Part shown: piece after piece, positions 58,172 through 64,000 of the stretch | How the letters are laid out: each line of letters starts with the position of its first letter | Position numbering within the stretch: position 1 is the stretch's first letter | Origin: JACDER01 sp963842575 | GTDB taxonomy: Bacteria > Actinomycetota > Thermoleophilia > Gaiellales > Gaiellaceae | DNA length: 64,000 bases | Direction of reading: 5' to 3' | NCBI GenBank assembly: GCA_963842575.1 | Contig: CAWJGS010000004.1 | Span: 372,001 to 436,000, forward strand | Translations under genes and position numbers: made by a program | The notes under the pieces: generated by a model | Seen by the model: only the letters and a program-made list of their open reading frames with translations | Told to the model about the DNA's origin: nothing | The model's database searches: none

Positions 58172-58987
58172 GTGGAACCGATCCCGGAGCCACACCGAGA
58201 GTACGAGCCGATCCATCCCGAGCCGGCCTGGCGCGCGTGGCTGCGCAGGCTGTGGGCGCCGCTCGCGGCCGTCGGCGCGCTCCTCGTCAAGTTCAAGTTC
58301 CTGATCTTCGCCGTCGCGAAGTTCAAGGTCTTCACGGTCGCCGCCTCGATGATCGTCTCCGTCGGCGCCTACGCGCTCCTCGGCGGCTGGTGGTTCGGCG
58401 TCGCTCTCGTCGGCTTGATCTTCGTCCACGAGATCGGCCACGTGCTCGAGCTCCGCCGCCAGGGCGTGCCCGCCTCCGCGCCGCTCTTCATCCCGTTCGT
58501 GGGCGCGTTCGTGGGGATGAAGCAGATGCCGAAGAACGCGTGGAAGGAGGCGCAGGTCGCGCTCGCCGGACCACTGCTCGGGACGGTCGGAGCGGTCGGC
58601 GTCTGGATCGCGGGCGTCGCTTTCGACTCGAACTTCCTGAAGGCGATCGCGTTCGTCGGGTTCCTGCTCAACCTCTTCAACCTGCTGCCGATCGTGCCGC
58701 TGGACGGAGGGCGCGCGGTCGCCGCGCTGCATCCGGCGATCTGGATCGCCGGCCTCGCCGGCCTCGCGGTGCTCGCGTACTTCCGCCCGAACCCGATCCT
58801 GCTCATCGTCCTCGTACTGGGAGGGATGGAGGCGTGGAACCGCTGGCGGACGCGGAACGACCCCGAGAAGCACGAGTACTACAAGGTCAAGCCGTGGCAG
58901 CGCGCGGTGGTCGCCGTCGTGTACCTGGGCCTCGCAGCGTTCCTCGTGCTCGCGATGCACGCGACACACGTTCCGCGCGACTTCTGA
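58172..58987 (+). CDS. M50 family (site-2 protease-like) membrane metalloprotease
   Basis: 271 residues, about six membrane helices. Zinc ligands are in HEIGH (86-90) and the third in PLDGG (Asp178). No PDZ domain is present, so this is the short SREBP-S2P-like form rather than RseP; substrates are unknown and could be membrane-bound anti-sigma factors. GTG start supported by TACCGT. Its TGA (58985-58987) overlaps an ATG (58987) that may belong to the LOG gene. Confidence 0.88.
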   Translation: MEPIPEPHREYEPIHPEPAWRAWLRRLWAPLAAVGALLVKFKFLIFAVAKFKVFTVAASMIVSVGAYALLGGWWFGVALVGLIFVHEIGHVLELRRQGVPASAPLFIPFVGAFVGMKQMPKNAWKEAQVALAGPLLGTVGAVGVWIAGVAFDSNFLKAIAFVGFLLNLFNLLPIVPLDGGRAVAALHPAIWIAGLAGLAVLAYFRPNPILLIVLVLGGMEAWNRWRTRNDPEKHEYYKVKPWQRAVVAVVYLGLAAFLVLAMHATHVPRDF

Positions 58988-59075
58988 TGGGGCGCGCCAC
59001 CCCGACCAGAGCGTCCTCGAAAGGGTCGATCCGCATCTCCTCCGGCACGCGGCGGAGATCGGCGCTGAGTTCCTC

Positions 59076-59696
59076 ATGGGGTTCAAGGCCGTGGACCGGA
59101 TCAGCCGCCCCGCCGCGACCATCTTCGGCTCGGCGCGCATCTCTGAAACGCACCCTGTGTACCGGCTGGCACGCGAGGCCGGACGGCTCCTGGCGGAGGA
59201 GGGGTTCGCCGTCGTCACCGGCGGCGGCCCGGGCGTCATGGAGGCGGCGAACCGCGGTGCGCGCGACGGCGGCGGCGTCTCCGTGGGCTTCCGCATCAAG
59301 CTTCCCCACTTCGAGCCCGAGAACGAGTATCTCGACATCAGCGTCCTGTTCGAGCACTTCTATGCGCGCAAGACGATGCTGGTGAAGGCCGCCGAGGGCT
59401 TCATCCTCTTCCCGGGCGGATTCGGCACGCTCGACGAGCTCTTCGAGTCGCTGGTCCTGATCCAGACCGGGGAGGTAAAGCATTTCCCGGCCGTCCTGGT
59501 GGGCCAGAGCTACTGGGAGGGAATGCTCGCGTGGATCCGGCGGAGCCCGCTGCACGAAGGGTTGATCTCAGAGGAGGACCTCGAGCTGCTCTTCATCACG
59601 AACGACCCGGCGGAAGCCGTGGAGACGGTCGTGGACTGTTACCGCAACAAGTGCGCCGACTCGCCGGCCGAGCCGGTCAAGGCCGACGCGCAGTAG
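59076..59696 (+). CDS. LOG family protein (TIGR00730-like; possible cytokinin-riboside phosphoribohydrolase)
   Basis: 206 residues from ATG 59076. ATIFGSARISETHP, VVTGGGPGVMEAANRGA and the active-site PGGFGTLDELFE are diagnostic for the LOG/lysine-decarboxylase-like fold; characterised members cleave nucleoside 5'-monophosphates to base and ribose phosphate. Protein-like sequence (QSVLERVDPHLLRHAAEIG) continues upstream in frame to about 58992 without a start codon, while ATG 58987 (TGATG with the protease stop) is one frame away, so a small indel near 58990 is likely and the real protein ~29 residues longer. The 3' end overlaps pepF by 58 bases. Confidence 0.85.
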   Translation: MGFKAVDRISRPAATIFGSARISETHPVYRLAREAGRLLAEEGFAVVTGGGPGVMEAANRGARDGGGVSVGFRIKLPHFEPENEYLDISVLFEHFYARKTMLVKAAEGFILFPGGFGTLDELFESLVLIQTGEVKHFPAVLVGQSYWEGMLAWIRRSPLHEGLISEEDLELLFITNDPAEAVETVVDCYRNKCADSPAEPVKADAQ

Positions 59697-61432
59697 CGGT
59701 CGATCTCGCCGCGGATCACGTCCATGCTGCCCCGCCAGAAGTCCGGAGACCGGATGTCGATCCCGAAGCGCGCTGCGAGCGGCGCCGCGTCGGCCATCCC
59801 CGTGGAGGACAGCAACTCGTCGTAGCCCGAGCGGAACCCGTCCGCGTCCTCTTCGTAACGGGCGTACAGCCCGAGCCCGAAGAGCAGGCCGAACGTGTAC
59901 GGGTAGTTGTAGAAGGCGCTGAAGTAATAGTGCGGCTTCATCGCCCACATGTAGCGGTGGAGCGGATCGACGCCGTCGCCGTACGTCTCGCGCTGGGCCG
60001 CCTCCATCAGGTCGCAGAGCTCCGCCACTGAGAGCTCGCGCTCGCGGCGCGCCTCGAACACGCGGCTCTCGAAGAGGAAGCGGCTGAGGATGTCGACGAC
60101 GACCCCCGCCGACTCCTGCAGCGAGCCCTCGAGGATCTCGAGTTGCTCCGTGGGCGAGCCTTCCGCCTCCCGCAGCGCGCCCTCGCGGCAGATCGTCTCG
60201 CAGAAGATGCTCGCGGTCTCGGCCAGCGTCATGGGCGTCTGCCGCTGGATCTGCGTGCGTTCCGCCAGGTTGATGTTGTGATAGCCGTGCCCGAGCTCGT
60301 GCGCGAGCGTCGAGACGCCGTAGTAGGCGGGCGTGAAGTTGGCCATTATCCGCGACTCGTCCCCGCGGACCGGCATGCAGAAGGCGCCGTCGCGCTTCCC
60401 GTCCCGCGGCTCCGCGTCGATCCAGTTCTCGCGGAAGGCGCGCTCCGCGTAGTCCCGCATCCGGCCGGAGTAGGTGCCGAACTGCTCGACGATGAACTCC
60501 CGCCCGTCTTCGTAGCCCCACACCCGGCCCTCACCTGGGAACGGCGCGAAGATGTCGTACCAGGCGAGCCGCTCGATTCCGAGCGTCTGCGCCTTCGCCG
60601 CGAAGTAGCGCTGGAAGTCGGGGAGTGACCCGCGCACGGCCTCGAGCATCGCTTCCAGCGTGGGCCGGTCGATGGCGTTCGCGAAGAGCGCCGCGTCGAG
60701 CGCGGAGTCCCAGTTCCGGCGCTCGGACAGGACGTTGGTCGCGCCCTTGACCGAGTTGAGCGCTGCAGCGAGCGGGACGGCCCACTCCTCCCAGACGGCG
60801 ACCTCCGCCTCGTACGCGCGGCGCCGCACGTCCCGATCGGGATTCGTCGCGAGGTTGCGCACTTCGCTCATCGGCAGCCGCCGTTGTTCGCCGTCCAGCT
60901 CGAGCTCGGCGGTGAGCTGCGACGTGACGTCGCCGTGCAGCTTCCCCCATGCGACCTGCCCCGGCGGCGAGAGCGCGGCGGCGAGATCCTCCTCCGGCTG
61001 GGACATCAGGTGCTGCGCCTGGATCTGCGCCCGCCGGATCGCGTATTCGTGCTCGCGCGCCTGCTCGGAGCCCGCGAGGAGGTCGTCCGCGTCCACCGTT
61101 CCCAGCCAGGCAGTGATGCGCGTCTGCAGGTTGGAGAGGCCGACGGCCTCCTGCATGAGCCGGCTCAGGCGCGCCTGGGCGACGGTATTCCGCGAGTCGA
61201 CCGAGACCTCGGCGGCGAGGTAGGCGTGCACGAGATGCTCGCGCTCGAGCAGTGCATTCAGCCGCTCCAGCACGCCGTCGAAGTCCGATGCGAGGGCGCC
61301 GTCGTCCACCAGCTTCCGCAGCGCGAGGATCTCGGCAGCGACCTCCTCCAGCGCGGCCTCGAGCTCGGGTGAGTCGGGCGCGGAGAAGAAGGGGGTCAGG
61401 TCCCAGTGTGGAAGCGCTTCCTGGACGGCCAT
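59639..61432 (-). CDS. pepF: Oligoendopeptidase F (M3 family metallopeptidase)
   Basis: 597 residues from ATG 61432; the in-frame GTG at 61441 overlaps the TAGAGT promoter element and is rejected. The N-terminal oligopeptidase domain is followed by the M3 catalytic domain with HELGH (378-382 from this start) and the third zinc ligand Glu in LAETASIFCE. YYGVSTLA before and YNYPYTFGLLFGLGLY after are typical PepF signatures. It degrades short peptides in the cytoplasm. Confidence 0.93.
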   Translation of the reverse strand: MAVQEALPHWDLTPFFSAPDSPELEAALEEVAAEILALRKLVDDGALASDFDGVLERLNALLEREHLVHAYLAAEVSVDSRNTVAQARLSRLMQEAVGLSNLQTRITAWLGTVDADDLLAGSEQAREHEYAIRRAQIQAQHLMSQPEEDLAAALSPPGQVAWGKLHGDVTSQLTAELELDGEQRRLPMSEVRNLATNPDRDVRRRAYEAEVAVWEEWAVPLAAALNSVKGATNVLSERRNWDSALDAALFANAIDRPTLEAMLEAVRGSLPDFQRYFAAKAQTLGIERLAWYDIFAPFPGEGRVWGYEDGREFIVEQFGTYSGRMRDYAERAFRENWIDAEPRDGKRDGAFCMPVRGDESRIMANFTPAYYGVSTLAHELGHGYHNINLAERTQIQRQTPMTLAETASIFCETICREGALREAEGSPTEQLEILEGSLQESAGVVVDILSRFLFESRVFEARRERELSVAELCDLMEAAQRETYGDGVDPLHRYMWAMKPHYYFSAFYNYPYTFGLLFGLGLYARYEEDADGFRSGYDELLSSTGMADAAPLAARFGIDIRSPDFWRGSMDVIRGEIDRYCASALTGSAGESAHLLR

Positions 61433-61439
61433 CGGGCCC

Positions 61440-61449
61440 ACTCTAGACT
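61440..61449. promoter_or_regulatory. Overlapping divergent -10 elements (TAGAGT minus, TAGACT plus)
   Basis: Minus TAGAGT (61445-61440) is seven bases before ATG 61432 of pepF; plus TAGACT (61444-61449) is six bases before ATG 61456 of selA. They share the centre of TCTAGA, so only 23 bases separate the two start codons. Confidence 0.55.
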
Positions 61450-61455
61450 TTTGCC

Positions 61456-62739
61456 ATGCAGCTTCGCGACCTCCCTTCCGTGGACGAGCTCGCCCGCGAG
61501 GTGGACGATCCGCTCGCGGTGGACGCGGCGCGGCGGGTGGTCGAGGAGGCGCGAGCGGCGATCCGCGCCGGAGCCGAGCCGGGCGACCTTCGGCAGCACC
61601 TGGCCGAGGAGCTGCGCTCGGCGCGGGAGGCGCGGTTGCGGCGGGCGATCAACGCGACCGGGGTCGTCGTGCACACGAACCTCGGGCGCGCGCCGCTGGC
61701 ACGCGAGGCCCTCGACGAGGTCGTGCAGACCGCCGGCGGATACTCGAACCTCGAGTACGACCTCGAGTCGGGCGCGCGCGGCTCGCGCCAGGACCACGTC
61801 GCGGGCATCCTCCGCCGCCTGACCGGTGCGGAGGCCGCGCTCGTCGTGAACAACAACGCGGCGGCGGTCCTGCTCGCCTTGGCGGCGCTCGCCGAGGGAC
61901 GCGAGGTGCTCGTCTCGCGCGGAGAGCTGATCGAGATCGGGGACGGGTTCCGCATTCCGGACGTACTCGCGCGGTCGGGCGCGATCCTGCGCGAGGTCGG
62001 AACGACGAACCGCACGCGCGCGGCCGACTACGACCGTGCCGTTGGGCCCGAGACCGCGCTGCTCCTGCGCGTCCACCAGTCCAACTTCCGCGTGCTCGGC
62101 TTCACCGAACAGCCGGCCGTGAAGGAGCTCGCCGCCGTCGCGAAGCGGCACTCCCTCCCGCTCGTGGACGACCTCGGTTCCGGTGCCTTCTTCCCGTTCG
62201 AGGACGAGCCCTCCGCCCGCGACAGCCTCACGGCCGGAGCCGACCTCGCCTGCTTCTCAGGCGACAAGCTGTTGGGCGGCCCACAGGCGGGCGTCATCGT
62301 CGGCCGGGCCGACCTGGTCGAACGTCTGCGCCGCCATCCGCTGCAGCGCGCGCTCCGCGCTGACAAGCTCACGCTTGCCGCGCTCGAAGGCACGCTCCGC
62401 CTGTACCTCGACCCCGAGCGGGCGGCACGCGAGATCCCGGTTCTGCGCATGCTCGGAGAGGATGCAGCCGCGGTGCGGGCGCGGGCAGAGCGGCTCGCCG
62501 CGCTCGTGGGCGGCGAGGTCGAGGAGACGGTCGGCCGCGCCGGCGGCGGAGCGCTTCCGCTCGCCGAGCTGTCGAGCTTCGCCTGCGCCGTCGAAGAGGA
62601 CCTGGCCGGGCCTCTGCGGCTCGGCAACCCACCGGTCGTCGGCGTCGTGCGCGACGGGCGGCTCCTGCTGGACTGCCGCACGCTCACCGAGGCCGAGGTC
62701 GAGGAGGTCGCCGCAGCGGTCACCGCCGCGCGGGAATGA
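61456..62739 (+). CDS. selA: L-seryl-tRNA(Sec) selenium transferase
   Basis: 427 residues. NATGVVVHTNLGRAPL (66-81), GARGSRQDH, EVGTTNRTR and the PLP-lysine motif CFSGDKLLGGPQAG (Lys271) are diagnostic. SelA converts seryl-tRNA(Sec) to selenocysteinyl-tRNA(Sec) using selenophosphate, so the organism should make selenoproteins. selB, selD and tRNA-Sec are not in the window. The ATG is set by TAGACT six bases upstream; ATGA overlap with the next gene. Confidence 0.95.
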   Translation: MQLRDLPSVDELAREVDDPLAVDAARRVVEEARAAIRAGAEPGDLRQHLAEELRSAREARLRRAINATGVVVHTNLGRAPLAREALDEVVQTAGGYSNLEYDLESGARGSRQDHVAGILRRLTGAEAALVVNNNAAAVLLALAALAEGREVLVSRGELIEIGDGFRIPDVLARSGAILREVGTTNRTRAADYDRAVGPETALLLRVHQSNFRVLGFTEQPAVKELAAVAKRHSLPLVDDLGSGAFFPFEDEPSARDSLTAGADLACFSGDKLLGGPQAGVIVGRADLVERLRRHPLQRALRADKLTLAALEGTLRLYLDPERAAREIPVLRMLGEDAAAVRARAERLAALVGGEVEETVGRAGGGALPLAELSSFACAVEEDLAGPLRLGNPPVVGVVRDGRLLLDCRTLTEAEVEEVAAAVTAARE

Positions 62740-63692
62740 GCTCACTCCCGCCCGAGGCACTGCTCTGGTCGCTCCAGCGTGGCGCCATGGCAGCGCAGGC
62801 CCTCCGCGTCGTCGCCGAGCTGCGAGTGGCGGACGCCCTTGCCGCGGGGCCGCGGCGGATCGAAGAGCTTGCCGGCGACTCTGACGTCGGCTCCGTCCGG
62901 CGCGTGCTCCGCGCGCTCGCCTCCGACGGGATCTTCGAGGAGGTCGAGCCGGACGTCTTCCGCAACACACCGGCGTCCGAGCTGCTGCGCACCGACGGCG
63001 ACGGGGCGTGGCACGAGTTCGCGCTCCAGTTCGGCCGTGAATGGTACGAGTCGTTCGCGCGCTTCCCCGAAGCCGTCGAGACGGGCGGGCCAACGTTCCC
63101 GCTCGTCTTCGGCGCCGATTTCGAGTCATGGATGCGCGCGCATCCCGACCGGCTCGCGCTCTTCAACCGGTCGATGGCCGCCGGCGCGTCGGAGCGCATC
63201 GGCCGGGTCGCAGACCTCGACTGGAACGACGAGACGGTCGTCGACGTCGGCGGCGGCACCGGCGCGATGCTGTCCGAGCTCGTCCGCCGCCACCCCGGAC
63301 TGCACGGGGTCCTGTTCGACCTGCCCGAAGTGGTCGCCGGAGTCGAGCCGCCTACCGCGGTCGAGGTGGTCTCCGGCGACTTCCTCGCCGGTGTGCCCGC
63401 CGGCGACGCCTACGTCGTCTCGCGCATCCTCCACGGGCTCGACGACGTGAAGGCGGCACTGGTGCTCGCAAACATCCGTGCGGCGGCGCGGCCCGGCGCA
63501 CGTGTCCTGTTGATCGAGGCGGTCATCCCCCGCGGGAACGCGCCCAACGGGAGCAAGTGGCTCGATCTGCTGATGCTCGTCCTCACCGGAGGTCGCGAGC
63601 GGACGGAAGAGGAGTGGCTGGCATTGGTGGAGCGCGCCGGGCTCGAGGTGGGCTCGATCGAAGACGGTCTGATCCAGGCGCGGTGCCCATAG
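62736..63692 (+). CDS. SAM-dependent O-methyltransferase (family 2, acetylserotonin/polyketide type)
   Basis: 318 residues. An N-terminal winged-helix dimerisation domain (AAQALRVVAELRVADALAAG, RVLRALASDGIFEE) precedes the SAM fold: VVDVGGGTGAMLSELVRRHP, HGVLFDLPEVV, and the catalytic-His region SRILHGLDDVKAALVL. Such enzymes methylate hydroxyl groups of aromatic or polyketide-like small molecules. It is co-translated with selA (ATGA), but I see no functional link. Confidence 0.87.
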   Translation: MSSLPPEALLWSLQRGAMAAQALRVVAELRVADALAAGPRRIEELAGDSDVGSVRRVLRALASDGIFEEVEPDVFRNTPASELLRTDGDGAWHEFALQFGREWYESFARFPEAVETGGPTFPLVFGADFESWMRAHPDRLALFNRSMAAGASERIGRVADLDWNDETVVDVGGGTGAMLSELVRRHPGLHGVLFDLPEVVAGVEPPTAVEVVSGDFLAGVPAGDAYVVSRILHGLDDVKAALVLANIRAAARPGARVLLIEAVIPRGNAPNGSKWLDLLMLVLTGGRERTEEEWLALVERAGLEVGSIEDGLIQARCP

Positions 63693-64000
63693 AGACCTGC
63701 GTCGTACAAGAGGTCTGGCGGGAGCGGGTATGGGCGGCGCGCCCGATGCGCGTCGTTCGAGACGACGGCGACTTTGCCGCCTTGTGGTTCCCGCGCGGAA
63801 CCGCCTGGAAGGCGCCGACGACGCCACCGCACCTGCCCCGTGCGGCCGACCGCGGCGAGCGGCTCGCGGATTGCGCGCTCAGCGGCAGTTGGGTCTTCCG
63901 CGACGCGGAGTGGGACGTGGACACACTCGTCCTCCTCCGCGAGGGCCCCTGGCACGCGTTGTGGGTGTCATGGCTGCCGTCGGGCGAGCACTGGGGCTGG
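63683..64000 (+). CDS. Partial gene, DUF402-like protein (3' end outside window)
   Basis: 106 residues visible from GTG 63683, which overlaps the end of the O-methyltransferase gene by ten bases. VVRDDGDFAALWFPRGTAWK and LLREGPWHALWVSWLPSGEHWGW resemble the beta-barrel core of DUF402 proteins, some of which are nucleoside-diphosphate phosphatases. The final Trp-rich motif fits, but the C-terminal catalytic residues lie beyond the window. Confidence 0.5.
   Translation, partial: MPIETCVVQEVWRERVWAARPMRVVRDDGDFAALWFPRGTAWKAPTTPPHLPRAADRGERLADCALSGSWVFRDAEWDVDTLVLLREGPWHALWVSWLPSGEHWGW

Noticed and set aside
61432..61441. GTG 61441 as the pepF start
   Set aside because: It overlaps the TAGAGT element; ATG 61432 is at the standard spacing.
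61442..61456. tRNA-Sec or a SECIS-like element next to selA
   Set aside because: Only 23 bases separate the pepF and selA starts, and no cloverleaf or bulged hairpin was found nearby.
1..64000. Genomic island borders, integrases, IS elements or attachment sites around the polysaccharide block
   Set aside because: No transposase, recombinase, tRNA gene or long direct repeat was found; the block grades directly into secG and housekeeping genes.

Overview
High-GC bacterial chromosome segment, most likely from an Actinomycetota lineage; a Thermoleophilia-like origin (Gaiellales/Solirubrobacterales) is my inference from base composition, leaderless promoters and gene content, with no marker gene to prove it. 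About 60 genes are packed with almost no free space: the longest gap is about 120 bases, so there is no unexplained stretch over 300 bases. I see no tRNA, rRNA, CRISPR array, insertion sequence, integrase or origin.

From 1 to about 51,400 the window is one large surface-polysaccharide region. It starts inside a WecA/MraY-type sugar-1-phosphate transferase fused to half of a WbpM-like protein (2-1774), followed by a badly frameshifted membrane glycosyltransferase (1771-3784). An eight-gene minus-strand operon (11832 to 3771) holds a coiled-coil methyltransferase, five GT4 glycosyltransferases, a sulfotransferase and a GT2 enzyme. Next come nucleotide-sugar enzymes (GDP-deoxyhexose type at 11871-13927, UDP-xylose synthase at 16626-17564), a long priming glycosyltransferase (13904-15439), two secreted clan GH-A glycoside hydrolases, a PMT-like membrane protein, and a Wzz unit with two GT2 enzymes and a methyltransferase (24475 to 21203). 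A seven-gene operon (31901 to 24487) links two glycosyltransferases and a short priming transferase to a 2H-phosphoesterase-like protein, an ATP-grasp enzyme and two exported PQQ-type beta-propellers. Further GT4, GT2 and FkbM/SAM methyltransferase genes follow, then a seven-gene coupled operon (47891 to 39294) with an O-antigen ligase/polymerase, a flippase, a second polymerase/ligase, three glycosyltransferases and a methyltransferase. A second flippase lies at 48577-49998. Together these genes make nucleotide sugars, prime the lipid carrier, build and decorate (methyl, sulfate) repeat units, flip and polymerise them, and possibly trim them outside the cell.

From about 50,000 to the end the content is housekeeping and metabolic: secG, two nitroreductase/SagB-like genes downstream of a methylmalonyl-CoA mutase large subunit, a MarR regulator and a secreted NHL propeller behind a clear promoter/operator, a MoaD-MoaE fusion, a secreted ZU5-like protein, an M50 protease, a LOG-family protein, oligoendopeptidase F, selA, an O-methyltransferase and a partial gene.

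Four genome-style signals stand out. (1) A TANNNT hexamer sits 6-8 bases before the start codon of 18 unit-leading genes, as expected for leaderless mRNAs. (2) All ten convergent gene pairs overlap at their 3' ends. (3) Genes inside operons are joined by NTGA stop-start overlaps in which N is A, G, T and, apparently, C. (4) Four polysaccharide genes carry frameshifts, whether decay or sequence error cannot be decided here.
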